A stretch of DNA of 64,000 nucleotides from Gillisella vitis (GTDB lineage: Bacteria > Pseudomonadota > Alphaproteobacteria > Rhizobiales > Rhizobiaceae), in contig WPHV01000005.1 in the NCBI GenBank assembly GCA_009744235.1, positions 124,001-188,000 on the forward strand. The letters are read 5' to 3'. A program made the position numbers and the translations under genes. The notes beneath the pieces were generated by a model. It saw only the letters and a list, made by a program, of their open reading frames with translations, did no database searches and was not told the origin of the DNA. Of the stretch, positions 46,870 through 57,616 are shown one piece after another (within the stretch, counting starts at the first letter, position 1; each line of letters starts with the position of its first letter).

Positions 46870-46886
46870 ATAGGGGGCTACCCTAT
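46870..46886. promoter_or_regulatory. Candidate DmeR operator
   Basis: ATAGGGTAGCCCCCTAT on the minus strand has inverted AT-rich ends flanking G/C tracts, the layout of RcnR/DmeR sites. It ends 3 bp before the dmeR ATG, so it replaces a normal ribosome-binding site. Confidence 0.6.
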
Positions 46887-46940
46887 TTTGAGAGGAAATA
46901 CAAGGAATTTCTTATATTCCATAGCCGTCGGGCCGAGTGA

Positions 46941-47894
46941 TCAGGCGAAGGGAATAGCAGCAACCAGACCGATAAACAGGATCAGCCCAACCTTGCCATT
47001 CAGCTTGAACAGCGCCAAACACTGAACCGGATTGTTGATATCCAGCACCTTGATCTGGTAGCCGAGCAGGACGAGCGCGACAAGCAGGCCGAGATAGGCG
47101 GGGAAACCGGCACCAGCCGAGAGGAAGGACAGGGCCAGCAACAGGCCCATCGCTCCGTAAAATCCGGAGAGCCAGATCTTGGTGTCCTCGGCAAACAGCC
47201 TCGCGGTGGAACGAACGCCGATCAGGGCGTCGTCCTCCTTGTCCTGATGGGCATAGATCGTATCATAGCCGATGGTCCAGACGACGGCGGCGACATAGAG
47301 CAGCACGGCGGCAATAGACATCGACCCCGTCAGCCCGGCCCAGCCCATCAACCCGCCCCAGGAAAACGCCAGACCAAGGAAAAACTGTGGCCAATCGGTA
47401 AAGCGCTTGGCGAAGGGATAGATCACCACGATGGCCAGAGACGCCAGGCCAAGCAGAATGGAAAAGCCGTTAAAGCAGAACAGCACCGCCGCACCAACCA
47501 CCGCCTGCGCGACGATGAACAGTTTGGCCTGGCGGCGAGTGACCCGCCCCGAAGGCAAGGGGCGCGAGCGGGTGCGGGCAACCTCCATATCGATTTTTTC
47601 ATCGACCAGATCATTATAGGTGCAACCGGCACCGCGCATGGCAACGGAGCCGATGAAAAACAGCAGGAGGTGAGCCATGAAGGTAAGGACCGGCAGCGCC
47701 CCGCCAGATGCCAGAAAATTGGCGGCCAGCGCCGATGACCAGAAGCACGGCCACATCAGCAATTCCCAGCCGATCGGCCGGTCCCAGCGGGCCAGCTGCG
47801 CATAGGGCCAGACCGCCCGTGGCAACAGGCGGTAGACCCAATTATCGGAAAGCGCGTCCTGGACGCGGGCGGTGGTGTCGCTGGCGGTGCTCAT
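46941..47894 (-). CDS. ubiA: 4-hydroxybenzoate polyprenyltransferase
   Basis: This 317-residue membrane enzyme attaches the polyprenyl tail to 4-hydroxybenzoate in ubiquinone synthesis. The two Asp-rich substrate motifs are GCTYNDLVDEKIDMEV and TIYAHQDKEDD. About eight hydrophobic segments follow the family pattern and the length is normal. It stands alone downstream of cfa on the same strand. Confidence 0.93.
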   Translation of the reverse strand: MSTASDTTARVQDALSDNWVYRLLPRAVWPYAQLARWDRPIGWELLMWPCFWSSALAANFLASGGALPVLTFMAHLLLFFIGSVAMRGAGCTYNDLVDEKIDMEVARTRSRPLPSGRVTRRQAKLFIVAQAVVGAAVLFCFNGFSILLGLASLAIVVIYPFAKRFTDWPQFFLGLAFSWGGLMGWAGLTGSMSIAAVLLYVAAVVWTIGYDTIYAHQDKEDDALIGVRSTARLFAEDTKIWLSGFYGAMGLLLALSFLSAGAGFPAYLGLLVALVLLGYQIKVLDINNPVQCLALFKLNGKVGLILFIGLVAAIPFA

Positions 47895-47966
47895 GATCGA
47901 AGTGATAGCTCAAATCCGCGCCCAAGAAAACTATCCTTAAACCTTGGCCAACAGACACCTCGACGT

Positions 47967-49223
47967 TCAGAACCGCACCTTTTCCAAGGGTGCGCGCAAC
48001 GCTTCCGCCGCCTTCAGCGCCTCTTCACGCCCAGCGATATAGTCGCGATTGTCAGGCACACTCATCCGCTTCTTGGTGATTTGCAGCTGGAAAATGAAGA
48101 AATCCTCATGGGTGAAGGCCATTTCTGAGCCTGCGAGGTAAAACTCCCACATCCGCACAAAGCGTTCGTCATAAAGCCGCGCCGCCTCTTCGCGGCGCGC
48201 CAGGAATCGCTCTCGCCAGTGTCTCAGGGTATGGGCGTAATGCATCGGCAGAATTTCGCAATCGGCCACCAGCAGGCCGGATTTTTCAATAGCCGGCAGG
48301 ACTTCGGCAAACGAGGGAATATAACCGCCGGGGAAGATATACTTCTCAAAGAACGGATTGTTGTAGAGCGCCGGATAGGGCTGTCCGATCGAATGCAGGA
48401 TCATCACCCCATCATCCTGCATCAGCTCATGCACCTTGCGGAAATAATGCAGATAATGGGTTGGGCCGACATGCTCGAACATGCCGACCGACACCAGCCG
48501 ATCAAACGGCTGGGCCTTCAGTGTGCGGTAATCCTGCAAGTCGAACCGCAGCCTTTCGTCGAGACCGCGTTTGCGCGCCCGTTCGCGCGATACCTTCAAC
48601 TGTTCTTCGCTGAGCGTGATACCGCTAACATCGACGCCGCAGGTCTCCGCCAGATAGATCCCCATGCCGCCCCAGCCGGAGCCGATTTCCAACACCCGCT
48701 GGCCCGGCTCGGCCATCAGCTTTGCGGCGATGTGGCGTTTCTTCGCCAACTGCGCCTCTTCCAGCGAAATGCCCGGCGGGTTGAAATAGGCGCAGGAATA
48801 TTGCCAGTCCTCGTCCAGAAACAGGTCGAACAGCTTGGCGCTGAGATCATAATGATGGGCGACATTGCGCTGGTTGCGATTGACCGGCAAAGCCCCCCGC
48901 ACTTTCGCTGCCACCACTCGCAGCAGTCCGCGCCAGACCATCGGAAAGGTCAGGTCGGACACCAGCGTATTGGTTTTCACCAGTGCCAGCAGGTCGTAGA
49001 TATCGCCTTTTTCGAAGGCCATGCGGCCCTGCATGTAGATCTCACCCAGCTTTAGCTGTGCATCGCGATAGATCTCGTCTTCTGCCTGGTCATCGAAGAA
49101 ATGGATCGCAATCGGCGGCCCCGAACCATCTCCGAAACGCTGCATCTGGCCATCGGCCCCGATGACCTCCAGCGTGCCTTTTCGGATGATCCTCATCAAC
49201 ATGCCACGAAGAGACGATGCCAT
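47967..49223 (-). CDS. cfa: Cyclopropane-fatty-acyl-phospholipid synthase family protein
   Basis: A 418-residue SAM-dependent enzyme of the CFA synthase family, which methylenates unsaturated acyl chains of membrane lipids. Visible features are NVAHHYDLSAKLFDLFLD, DEDWQYSCAYF, the SAM-binding VLEIGSGWGGMGIYLAE, and VSVGMFEHVG with YIFPGGYIPS. The GGAGGTGTCA ribosome-binding site supports ATG 49223; an upstream in-frame ATG at 49310 is less likely. Substrate detail within the family is not determined. Confidence 0.9.
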   Translation of the reverse strand: MASSLRGMLMRIIRKGTLEVIGADGQMQRFGDGSGPPIAIHFFDDQAEDEIYRDAQLKLGEIYMQGRMAFEKGDIYDLLALVKTNTLVSDLTFPMVWRGLLRVVAAKVRGALPVNRNQRNVAHHYDLSAKLFDLFLDEDWQYSCAYFNPPGISLEEAQLAKKRHIAAKLMAEPGQRVLEIGSGWGGMGIYLAETCGVDVSGITLSEEQLKVSRERARKRGLDERLRFDLQDYRTLKAQPFDRLVSVGMFEHVGPTHYLHYFRKVHELMQDDGVMILHSIGQPYPALYNNPFFEKYIFPGGYIPSFAEVLPAIEKSGLLVADCEILPMHYAHTLRHWRERFLARREEAARLYDERFVRMWEFYLAGSEMAFTHEDFFIFQLQITKKRMSVPDNRDYIAGREEALKAAEALRAPLEKVRF

Positions 49224-49406
49224 TGACACCTCCTGAAAGGAAAGAGATTGCCTGTCCGCTAACGGCAACCCTATCCTCTCCAATGGCGCTGACAAGTATG
49301 CTTTTGTCACATAACCTTCAAAAACTCAGGGAACTTTTCCGAAAAGCAAAACGCGCGATCACCTCAGGATGTGCGCGTGTTTTATGTTCTCTCAATGGTT
49401 TACAGT

Positions 49407-49447
49407 GCATCGGACCGAAAAACGGACATCGGTTTTAGGTCCGATGC
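49407..49447. repeat. Palindromic repeat, GCATCGGACCGAAAA family
   Basis: GCATCGGACCGAAAAA and TTTTAGGTCCGATGC are near-perfect arms around a 10-base loop. It lies 10 bp beyond the tex stop codon and may aid termination. Confidence 0.8.
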
Positions 49448-49457
49448 TGGTGAGGCG

Positions 49458-51770
49458 TTATTTCTTGCGCATCGCCTCGGCAAGGGCCGCCCCCAGGCCA
49501 CCCATCGCCGGCTTTTCATCACGGGCCGGTTTAGGGTTGGCATTGCGCACCACCGCCGGGCCACGATTATCGCGCGCCGACGGCGGCGGGGCTTCTCCCC
49601 CATCCTTGCGCATGGTGAGCGCAATGCGCTTGCGCTTCACGTCCACCTCGACCACCCGGACTTTCACCACATCACCGGCTTTCACCACCTCATGCGGGTC
49701 TTTGACGAATTTGTCGGCCAGTTGCGACACATGAACCAAGCCATCCTGATGCACGCCAATATCGACAAAGGCCCCGAAGGCCGCGACATTGGTGACCGTG
49801 CCTTCCAGCAACATGCCGGGCTTCAGATCGGTGATTTCTTCCACACCATCGGCAAAGGTGGCAGTCTTAAAGCTCGGGCGCGGGTCACGGCCCGGCTTTT
49901 CCAATTCCGCCAGAATGTCCTTCACCGTAGGCAGACCAAACTGCTCATCGACAAACTGGCGCGGGTCCAGCCCTTTCAACAGGCTGCTATCGCCCATCAG
50001 CGTGCGCAGATCCCGCCCGCAGGCAGCGACGATTTTCTTAGCCACGCCATAGGCTTCCGGGTGAACAGACGAAGCATCCAGCGGTTCCTTGCCATCGGGA
50101 ATGCGCAGGAATCCGGCGCATTGCTCGAAGGTGCGCGCACCGAGCCGAGCCACTTTCAACAGATCCTTGCGACTGGAAAAAGGACCGGTCTGATCACGAT
50201 GCGCGACAATCGCCTCGGCTATCGAGCCGCCCAACCCCGACACCCGCGCCAGAAGCGGAGCCGATGCCGTGTTGAGATCAACGCCCACTGCATTCACCGC
50301 ATCTTCGACCACGGCATCCAGCGAACGGCCTAGACGGCCCTGATCGACATCATGCTGATACTGGCCAACGCCGATGGATTTTGGGTCAATCTTCACCAGT
50401 TCCGCCAGCGGGTCTTGCAGACGCCGCGCAATCGACACCGCACCGCGCAAGGAGACATCGAGATTGGGGAATTCCTTGGCGGCCAGTTCCGACGCCGAAT
50501 AAACCGAGGCGCCAGCTTCCGAGACGATCACCTTGGTGGGCTTTTTGCCGGTCGCGGGCAATTGCGTCAGCATATCGGCCACCAGCTTTTCCGTCTCGCG
50601 GCTGCCGGTGCCATTGCCGATGGAGATCAGGTCAACGCCATGCTTGCGGATCAGGCCCGCCAGCTCGGCCTGGGTGCCGCGAATGTCGTTTTTCGGTGGG
50701 AAAGGATAGACCGTCGTGGTTTCCAGCACCTTGCCGGTGCCATCCACCACCGCCACTTTCACGCCGGTGCGGATACCCGGATCAAGCCCCATGGTAGGGC
50801 GCGAACCGGCAGGGGCCGCCAGCAGCAAATCCTTGAGATTGCGGGCAAAAACGTGAATGGCCTCTTCCTCGGCCCGCTCACGCAGATCGCGCATCAAATC
50901 CAGCGATAGTGACATGGAGAGCTTCACCCGCCAGGTCCAGCCCGCCACCTCCATCAGCCATTGGTCGGCGGGGCCTTTTTGGCAGATCTGATAGGCTGAC
51001 GCAATTATCCGATGGGTGGGCTTGATCAGTGAAGTATCGTCCTTGTCCGCCTCGATGGTCAGCGTCAAAATCTCTTCGTTCCAGCCACGCAGCATGGCCA
51101 AGGCCCGGTGGCCCGGCACCGTCGCCCAGCGCTCGAAATGGTCGAAATAATCGGCGAATTTCTCGCCAGACGCCTGTTTGCCATCGACCACCTTGGCATA
51201 GAGAATGGCCTTGTCTTTCAAATAATTGCGCAGGCTCTTCAACAGATCGGCATTTTCCGCCATGGCTTCGGCCACGATATCGCGGGCGCCTTCCAGTGCC
51301 GCTTTGACGTCGGCCACGTCGCCCTTCACATAGGCCTCTGCCAGCTTGGCCGGATCGCCGGTGCGGTCTTCCCAAATCGCATTGGCCAGCGGCTCCAAAC
51401 CCTTTTCACGGGCAATTTCGGCACGGGTGCGGCGCTTGGGCTTATAGGGCAGATAGATGTCTTCCAGCTCGGCCTTGGTGGTGGTGCGGGCAATCTTGAT
51501 GGCCAGTTCATCGGTCATCTTGTCTTGTGAGGTAATGCTGTCGACAATCGCCTTGCGGCGCGCGCCAAGCTCCCGCAGATAGGTCAAGCGCTCGGCCAGA
51601 TTGCGCAATTGCGTATCATCAAGCCCGCCGGTGACTTCCTTGCGGTAGCGGGCGATGAAAGGAACCGTGGCGCCACCATCCAGCAAATCCACCGCAGAGA
51701 TCACCTGATCGGCTCGGGCATTGATCTCGCTCGCAATCAGTGCGGCAATGGATTTGATATCGTCGGCCAT
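49458..51770 (-). CDS. tex: Tex-family RNA-binding protein
   Basis: A 770-residue protein with the Tex layout: an N-terminal helical region ([20 protein letters not shown]), a YqgF/RNaseH-like domain (LGDPGIRTG equivalent here [17 protein letters not shown]), a helix-hairpin-helix part ([21 protein letters not shown]), and a C-terminal S1 domain ([20 protein letters not shown]). Tex binds RNA and associates with transcription. ATG 51770 ([13 protein letters not shown]) is the family N-terminus; the open frame extends upstream with unlikely sequence. Confidence 0.95.
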   Translation of the reverse strand: MADDIKSIAALIASEINARADQVISAVDLLDGGATVPFIARYRKEVTGGLDDTQLRNLAERLTYLRELGARRKAIVDSITSQDKMTDELAIKIARTTTKAELEDIYLPYKPKRRTRAEIAREKGLEPLANAIWEDRTGDPAKLAEAYVKGDVADVKAALEGARDIVAEAMAENADLLKSLRNYLKDKAILYAKVVDGKQASGEKFADYFDHFERWATVPGHRALAMLRGWNEEILTLTIEADKDDTSLIKPTHRIIASAYQICQKGPADQWLMEVAGWTWRVKLSMSLSLDLMRDLRERAEEEAIHVFARNLKDLLLAAPAGSRPTMGLDPGIRTGVKVAVVDGTGKVLETTTVYPFPPKNDIRGTQAELAGLIRKHGVDLISIGNGTGSRETEKLVADMLTQLPATGKKPTKVIVSEAGASVYSASELAAKEFPNLDVSLRGAVSIARRLQDPLAELVKIDPKSIGVGQYQHDVDQGRLGRSLDAVVEDAVNAVGVDLNTASAPLLARVSGLGGSIAEAIVAHRDQTGPFSSRKDLLKVARLGARTFEQCAGFLRIPDGKEPLDASSVHPEAYGVAKKIVAACGRDLRTLMGDSSLLKGLDPRQFVDEQFGLPTVKDILAELEKPGRDPRPSFKTATFADGVEEITDLKPGMLLEGTVTNVAAFGAFVDIGVHQDGLVHVSQLADKFVKDPHEVVKAGDVVKVRVVEVDVKRKRIALTMRKDGGEAPPPSARDNRGPAVVRNANPKPARDEKPAMGGLGAALAEAMRKK

Positions 51771-52002
51771 GAAACGTCCTTCTTGATCGTGCGGCGCGCA
51801 CTGTAGCCAGCCAATCGGGCAACACAACAGCCAAGCAGCGCGACTCCACAGGAAAGCCGCCAGAAGATCAACCTGCGGGTTAACCATTCCGCTAGGAAAA
51901 CACCCGCCGAGCAGGGTTAACCATTTATGACCATTCACTTTTTCTCCACTGCCCCTATAGTTCAAAATGGAGCAGGCACACCCTGCCAGGAACGGGTCAG
52001 CG

Positions 52003-53067
52003 ATGAATAAAATCCAGTATATCCAAAGTCTTGACGGGTTGCGCGGCCTTGCTGCCTTTGCCGTGGTGCTCTCGCATATGCCCTTGCTGCTTGGCATTAG
52101 CCTTCCGGCCCTGCTGGTCGGCGACCCCTCCGTGGCGCTGTTCTTCTCGCTCAGTGGCTTCCTGATGGCCCATCTTTACAGCACAAAGCCCTTCACCCGC
52201 GCCAGCATGGCCGATTATCTCGTGCATCGCTTCGTGCGGATCTATCCGGTCTATCTGGTCGCGGTGCTGCTGGTCGTCCTGCTCTCGGCCATTCCGGCGC
52301 TGCACTATATCCAGTCGGTTACAGGTCTGGTGGAGATCTTCCGCCATATCGCCATGATCGGCTCCAGCGGCGTGTTTTGGTCGGTGCCACCGGAAATCCA
52401 GTTCTATCTGTTTTTCCTGCTCCTCTGGCTGTGTTTCGAAAATCCGGCCAAGCGCCCCGGCCTTTGCGCAGCCATCGCCGGTGGATTCGCCATCGCCATG
52501 TATCTCGGCTTTCCCGGCCCCGGCATCGTGCTGCTGTCGAAAATTCCCTATTTCCTGTTCGGCGCTCTGGCAGGCCGGGTGTTTTCCGCTGGCTATTGCC
52601 GACCCGCAACGGCGCTGTCCGGTCTCGTGGTCCTTGGGTTGATCGCCCTGTTCTTTCTCGGCCAAAGCTTTTATGCCGCCGCCAATGTCTTCTGGGGTAC
52701 ATCAACGGCGCTGATCGCCACTATCATAGTCTATCTCGCCGCCTGCGAAGCGCCGCTCTCCAAGGCGGTGCTGGCCTCGGCTCCACTGCGCTTTGCAGGA
52801 CGTATCAGCTTTTCACTCTATCTCTTCCACATGCCGGTCAGCTTCCTGACACTCACGGCGCTGCGCAGCGCGTTTGGCGACACCCTCCCCGGCTGGCTTT
52901 GCGCCCTCATCATGATTTTCGCCAGCCTTGTGGCGGCATCACTCAGCTACAGCATGATTGAAAAACCGTCCCGGCGTTTCTTTCTCGGCCTGTGGAAAGC
53001 CCGTTTTCCAGCCTCGGCATCCGAAGGCAAACCAGCCATTCCAGCGACGACGCAGCTTTCCTCTTGA
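52003..53067 (+). CDS. Acyltransferase 3 family membrane protein
   Basis: A 354-residue integral membrane protein of the OafA/acyltransferase-3 type, about ten hydrophobic segments. The entry motif is [21 protein letters not shown], with the catalytic His in LSHM, and the early [14 protein letters not shown] is typical. Family members acylate O-antigen, exopolysaccharide or Nod factors; no sugar-polymer genes are adjacent, so the acceptor is unknown. ATG 52003 was chosen over 51967. It is transcribed divergently from tex. Confidence 0.9.
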   Translation: MNKIQYIQSLDGLRGLAAFAVVLSHMPLLLGISLPALLVGDPSVALFFSLSGFLMAHLYSTKPFTRASMADYLVHRFVRIYPVYLVAVLLVVLLSAIPALHYIQSVTGLVEIFRHIAMIGSSGVFWSVPPEIQFYLFFLLLWLCFENPAKRPGLCAAIAGGFAIAMYLGFPGPGIVLLSKIPYFLFGALAGRVFSAGYCRPATALSGLVVLGLIALFFLGQSFYAAANVFWGTSTALIATIIVYLAACEAPLSKAVLASAPLRFAGRISFSLYLFHMPVSFLTLTALRSAFGDTLPGWLCALIMIFASLVAASLSYSMIEKPSRRFFLGLWKARFPASASEGKPAIPATTQLSS

Positions 53068-53120
53068 CCTTTTCGGCTGCCCGCCTTAACCGCCGGGCAG
53101 GTTTTCCAGAGGGCTGTGCC

Positions 53121-54401
53121 ATGAATATTCTGCTGATCGGTTCGGGTGGACGTGAACATGCGCTGGCCTGGAAGCTTGCCCAATCGCCGCTGATCGGCGC
53201 CTTCTACGCCGCCCCAGGCAATCCCGGCATTGCCGAACATGCCGAACTGGTCGACATCAACATCGACGACCACGCCGCCGTCATCGCCTTCTGCAAGGAC
53301 AAGGCAGTGGATTTCGTCGTGGTCGGACCGGAAGCACCGCTGGTGGCGGGCCTTGCCGATGCCTTGCGCGCCGCAGGCCTCACCGTTTTCGGTCCATCGG
53401 CGGCAGCCGCGCAACTGGAAGGCTCCAAGGGCTTTACCAAGGATGTCTGCGCCCGCTTCAATATCCCGACAGGTGCCTATCAGCGCTTCAACAATGCGCC
53501 GAAAGCCAAGGCCTATGTGCGCCAGCAGGGCGCGCCAATCGTTATCAAGGCCGATGGTCTGGCGGCTGGCAAGGGCGTGACCGTGGCGATGACGCTGGAC
53601 GAGGCGCTGTCGGCTATCGACGATTGTTTCGAAGGCGCCTTCGGGGCCGCTGGCGCCGAAGTGGTGGTGGAAGCGTTTCTGGATGGTGAGGAAGCCAGCT
53701 TCTTCTGCCTGTGTGACGGCAAGACGCTGCTGCCGCTGGCCACCGCCCAGGACCATAAGCGGGTCGGCGATGGCGATACCGGCCCCAATACCGGCGGCAT
53801 GGGTGCCTATTCACCTGCCCCCGTGATGACGCCTGACATGGTGGAGCGCACCTTGCGCGAGATCATCGAGCCGACCATGCGCGGCATGGCGGAACTGGGC
53901 ATGCCGTTTTCCGGGGTGTTCTTTGCAGGGTTGATGATCACCGAAAAAGGCCCCGAACTGATCGAATACAATGTCCGCTTTGGCGACCCGGAATGCCAGG
54001 TGCTGATGATGCGGCTGAAAAGCGATCTCCTGCCACTGCTGCATGCCTGCGCGTCAGGCACGCTGGATAAGGTTTCAGCCGAGTGGCACGACGACCCGGC
54101 GCTGACTGTGGTGCTGGCCTCCAAGGGTTATCCCGGCAGTTTCACCAGAAATACCCCGATTGCCGCCGTTCCTGCCGCCAGCGATGAAGCAAAGGTTTTC
54201 CATGCCGGCACCGCCCTGAAGGACGGCCAATTGATTGCCACCGGCGGACGCGTGCTGAACGCCACGGCCCGCGGCAAGACGGTGGCTGAAGCCCAGGCAA
54301 AGGCCTATGCGCTGGCCCGGCAAGTCGAGTGGGACAATGGTTTCAGCCGCAGCGATATCGGCTGGCAGGCGATTGCCCGCGAAAAGCCGTCGGAATCCTG
54401 A
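53121..54401 (+). CDS. purD: Phosphoribosylamine--glycine ligase
   Basis: This 426-residue ATP-grasp enzyme catalyses the second step of purine synthesis. The N-terminal [19 protein letters not shown], then [38 protein letters not shown] and [12 protein letters not shown], are all conserved. An open frame upstream of ATG 53121 is ignored because the family begins MNILLIG. It is 53 bp after the acyltransferase gene; that pairing is probably incidental. Confidence 0.96.
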   Translation: MNILLIGSGGREHALAWKLAQSPLIGAFYAAPGNPGIAEHAELVDINIDDHAAVIAFCKDKAVDFVVVGPEAPLVAGLADALRAAGLTVFGPSAAAAQLEGSKGFTKDVCARFNIPTGAYQRFNNAPKAKAYVRQQGAPIVIKADGLAAGKGVTVAMTLDEALSAIDDCFEGAFGAAGAEVVVEAFLDGEEASFFCLCDGKTLLPLATAQDHKRVGDGDTGPNTGGMGAYSPAPVMTPDMVERTLREIIEPTMRGMAELGMPFSGVFFAGLMITEKGPELIEYNVRFGDPECQVLMMRLKSDLLPLLHACASGTLDKVSAEWHDDPALTVVLASKGYPGSFTRNTPIAAVPAASDEAKVFHAGTALKDGQLIATGGRVLNATARGKTVAEAQAKAYALARQVEWDNGFSRSDIGWQAIAREKPSES

Positions 54402-54500
54402 TCCAAAACGAGCAATCGATAAAATTTGAACATTCCGGATTACGGCACGACAACATCCTTTGGCTAATCTCTCCCTATGAATTTGAGGAGTTAGCCTTTG

Positions 54501-54932
54501 ATGAGCCAGTCAATGCGTGTCGTGATCGCCACTCTTGCCACCCTGTTGCTGGTGCAGACGGCGCAGGCCTCGTCCATCGAAATAATCGGTGGCGGCGACG
54601 TGGCGACGCCCAGCATTTCGGCTATGTCCTGCACAACCTGCCCGCCCAGCGCCCCGATAAAAGCACCGGAACAAGCCCAGGAAATCCTAGCGGAAGGCAC
54701 CCAGCGGATCGAGCTTCGCGATACCAACGGCCATAAACAGCTGCTGCGCACCGAAGCCTGGCTGGGCGGTTCGCCCGTCACTTACGTTCAGAAGGCGGAT
54801 GGCTGGCTGGACCATGACAATCAATTGGTGGGGCTGGCCGGAGACGGGCTGGACACGGCAACGACCACCGCAGCCGTCGGCGATGATTATCGCCCTCTCG
54901 ATGCAGATAGAATGCAACTGCGCCTGAAATAA
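54501..54932 (+). CDS. Small exported hypothetical protein
   Basis: A 143-residue protein with a signal peptide (RVVIATLATLLLVQTAQA, cleaved after AQA). The mature protein begins SSIEIIGGGDVATPSIS and has a CTTCPP motif that could bind metal or form a disulfide. The second half is acidic with no recognised domain. GAGGAG lies upstream of ATG 54501. The function is unknown; a periplasmic or secreted role is inferred from the signal peptide alone. Confidence 0.75.
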   Translation: MSQSMRVVIATLATLLLVQTAQASSIEIIGGGDVATPSISAMSCTTCPPSAPIKAPEQAQEILAEGTQRIELRDTNGHKQLLRTEAWLGGSPVTYVQKADGWLDHDNQLVGLAGDGLDTATTTAAVGDDYRPLDADRMQLRLK

Positions 54933-55139
54933 TCCCCCACTATCGGCCCCATGGTGTTGATGAGGCGACAATCTGAGACTGTGCCAGTGCATTTGCCATT
55001 TGCGACATAACGCAGACCCACAACCCATTCGTCACTTATTGATAAAATACAACCGAAAACTGCCAAGGGACTGTCTTTAGGCTTTTTTTAGCAAATGCCA
55101 CTATACTCCTTGAAAATTGATCGGGGCTGGAAGACACCT

Positions 55140-56972
55140 ATGAAAAATCTCAGGATTTCGCTGCAACTGTTCCTTCTGGTCGGCGGATTGATGGCGGCTT
55201 TCGCAATTGCGACATTCTTCCAGATCCGCTCCTCAGAGCAAACCATCTATACCCAACGCTATGAAATGCTGCGCACCGAGGTGGAAACCGCCATTTCGGT
55301 GATGAAGCTTTACAATGCCAAGGAGGTGGCAGGTACTCTATCGCGGGCCGATGCACAAAAGCAGGCCTATGAGACGATCAACGCGCTGAAATTCGATCCC
55401 GACGGCTATTTCTTCGGCTATGACTATGATGTGAACATGCTGTTTCATCCCGATCCGAAGCGCGTCGGGCAGAATTTCAAGGGCAAGGCCGATAGCAAGG
55501 GCTTTGCCTATCGTGACGAACTGGTCAAGCTTGGCCGCGAAGGCGGTGGGCGCACCGACTTCTACGGTCCAAAGCCAGGCCAGGAAGGCAATGATTTCCG
55601 CAAGAGTTCCTACGCCAAGGCCTTTGAGCCCTGGGGCGTCGTGGTTGTGACCGGCCTCTACATGGACGATCTCGATGCGGAGGTGAATGCGGCAATCTTC
55701 AAAGCCATTTCCATGGGCCTGATCGTCTTCGTCATCGGTCTTGCCGCTGCTTATGTGGTGATCCGTGGCATTTCGCGACCGCTGACGGCCATTCACGATG
55801 CGCTGCGGGCCGTGGCCGATGAAAATGTTACGCTGACCATTCCCCATACCAATATGAGCAATGAAGTCGGCATGATGGCCAAGGCCACAAAATCCTTGCA
55901 GGAAAAGGTGCGCGAACGCCATGCCATGGTGGCCCGCCAGGAGGAACAGCAGCGCGAACTGGACAGCGAGCGCCAGCAGAATGCCGACCGGCAAGCCGAA
56001 GAGGCCCGCGCCCAGGCGCATGTGGTGGCGACCATCGGCGCCTCGCTGGAAAAGCTGGCAACCGGCGATCTGACCGTGCGCTGTGCCGATCTCGGTGCAA
56101 AGTATGAGAATCTGCGCGATAATTTCAACGATGCCCTGACCCGGCTGGAGCAGGCCATGGCCCGCGTCAACCTGAAGGGCAACGATATCAGCATCAGCAA
56201 GGAAGAAATCCGCCGCGCCTCCGGCGAGCTTGCGACCCGCACCGAACGCCAGGCCGCCAATCTGGAAGAAACTTCGGCAGCCTTGGACGAGTTGACCGTA
56301 GCGATCCGCCAGACCGCCGATGGCGCCCGCGAGGCGGCAAGCCGGGTGAAATCGGTCAGCCAGGAAGCCCAGCAGAGCGACGGCATTGTCGGCCACGCCA
56401 TTGAGGCGATGAGCGGCATCGAAAAATCCTCTGAGGAAATCACCAAGATCATCGGGGTGATCGACGAGATTGCCTTCCAGACCAACCTTCTGGCGCTGAA
56501 TGCCGGTGTGGAGGCCGCGCGTGCCGGCGAAAGCGGCAAGGGGTTTGCGGTCGTCGCTCAGGAAGTGCGCGAACTGGCACAACGCTCGGCGGCAGCCGCC
56601 AAGGAAATCAAGGCGCAGATCGCGCGCTCCTCTGCCCAGGTCACGGAAGGCGTGCAACTGGTGGGCCGCACCGGTGAGGCTCTGAAGCGGATCTCCACCC
56701 AGATCACCGAGGCCAACGAGGTGGTGGCGCGGATTGCCGCCAGCGCCCAGGAACAGGATACCACCCTGCGCTCAATCTCGTCCGCGCTCAACGTGCTCGA
56801 CACCACCACCCAGCAGAATGCCGCCATGGCCGAGGAAACCACGGCCTCAGCCGAGGTTCTCGCCAATGACACCGGCGACCTTCTCAACCTGATACAGGGA
56901 TTTCGCGTCAACCAGCCGGGTGATGGCGCGGCGCTCAGTGGCATGGCCCAGCAGATGCGCCGGGCTGGCTGA
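55140..56972 (+). CDS. Methyl-accepting chemotaxis protein with single-Cache sensor
   Basis: A 610-residue chemoreceptor. The periplasmic domain between membrane segments at about 7-28 and 189-209 is an sCache_2 type, with [19 protein letters not shown] as its core. HAMP follows (about 210-262), then a signalling domain with [24 protein letters not shown]. The C-terminus lacks the CheR pentapeptide. ATG 55140 is preferred; the frame opens at 55095. sCache_2 receptors often bind short carboxylates, but the ligand here is unknown. Confidence 0.93.
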   Translation: MKNLRISLQLFLLVGGLMAAFAIATFFQIRSSEQTIYTQRYEMLRTEVETAISVMKLYNAKEVAGTLSRADAQKQAYETINALKFDPDGYFFGYDYDVNMLFHPDPKRVGQNFKGKADSKGFAYRDELVKLGREGGGRTDFYGPKPGQEGNDFRKSSYAKAFEPWGVVVVTGLYMDDLDAEVNAAIFKAISMGLIVFVIGLAAAYVVIRGISRPLTAIHDALRAVADENVTLTIPHTNMSNEVGMMAKATKSLQEKVRERHAMVARQEEQQRELDSERQQNADRQAEEARAQAHVVATIGASLEKLATGDLTVRCADLGAKYENLRDNFNDALTRLEQAMARVNLKGNDISISKEEIRRASGELATRTERQAANLEETSAALDELTVAIRQTADGAREAASRVKSVSQEAQQSDGIVGHAIEAMSGIEKSSEEITKIIGVIDEIAFQTNLLALNAGVEAARAGESGKGFAVVAQEVRELAQRSAAAAKEIKAQIARSSAQVTEGVQLVGRTGEALKRISTQITEANEVVARIAASAQEQDTTLRSISSALNVLDTTTQQNAAMAEETTASAEVLANDTGDLLNLIQGFRVNQPGDGAALSGMAQQMRRAG

Positions 56973-56990
56973 AACAGATCACTCCCGAGA

Positions 56991-57022
56991 CAAAAGCCGT
57001 CGGAGCAATCCGGCGGCTTTTG
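56991..57022. terminator. Bidirectional terminator
   Basis: CAAAAGCCGTCGG and CCGGCGGCTTTTG pair over 13 bp with one T-G mismatch and a six-base loop, between the convergent chemoreceptor and DUF523 genes. Confidence 0.85.
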
Positions 57023-57025
57023 CTA

Positions 57026-57520
57026 TTAAGAGCCGCTTGAAAGCGCGGCCTCCAGCGCGTCGATCTCCCTATCTGAAAACACTGCAACACCCGCCTGTTT
57101 CAACAGGGCCGCTGTCACGCCAAAACCCGGATGACGGGTGCCTGAAAACGAGCCGTCATAGATAAAGCCGGAGCCGCAGGACGGGCTGCCATCGATCAGC
57201 AGCGCGTAGCGACAGCCCTGTTCCAGGGCCAAATCCACGGCCTTACGGCCACCGGCGATGAACTCTGCGGTGACGTCGCCGCCGGTCACTTCCAGCACCC
57301 GGGCGCGGCCATGCAGCACATCTGCGCCGGTGCCACCCCGCTCGATTTCCGCTGGTGGACGCGGGGTCGGCAGGCCACCGGCCTGTTCCGGGCAAAACAC
57401 CACCAGCCGCCCCTGGCCTTCCCAGCGAGCAATAGCAGGATGATGCAGAGGCTTGCCCTTGCCATCGTAGCGTACCGGGCGACCCATGAGGCAGGCGCTG
57501 ATCAGGATTTTATCGATCAT
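57026..57520 (-). CDS. DUF523 family protein
   Basis: A 164-residue protein of the DUF523 family. It has the conserved N-terminal ISACLMGRPVRYDGKGK, VVFCPEQAGGLPTPRPP and LLIDGSPSCGSGFIYDG, with several cysteines that could hold a metal or cluster. The family has no settled biochemical role. ATG 57520 gives the family N-terminus but lies only 4 bp from a palindromic repeat, leaving no ribosome-binding site; a longer frame to 57610 reads through the repeat. Confidence 0.85.
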   Translation of the reverse strand: MIDKILISACLMGRPVRYDGKGKPLHHPAIARWEGQGRLVVFCPEQAGGLPTPRPPAEIERGGTGADVLHGRARVLEVTGGDVTAEFIAGGRKAVDLALEQGCRYALLIDGSPSCGSGFIYDGSFSGTRHPGFGVTAALLKQAGVAVFSDREIDALEAALSSGS

Positions 57521-57524
57521 GAGA

Positions 57525-57565
57525 GCATCGGACCGAAAAGTGGGAACCGGTTTTCGGTCCGATGC
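57525..57565. repeat. Palindromic repeat, GCATCGGACCGAAAA family
   Basis: GCATCGGACCGAAAA and TTTTCGGTCCGATGC are perfect 15-bp arms around an 11-base loop. It occupies the 5' leader of the DUF523 gene. Confidence 0.85.
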
Positions 57566-57581
57566 GTAAACAAAAACTGAG

Positions 57582-57616
57582 AGCATCGTGCTGATTCCGG
57601 TTTTCTGCACGATGCT
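57582..57616. repeat. Palindrome AGCATCGTGC, related unit
   Basis: AGCATCGTGC and GCACGATGCT are perfect arms around a 15-base loop containing CCGGTTTTC. A shorter relative of the neighbouring repeat, it ends at the stop codon of the parE remnant. Confidence 0.7.
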
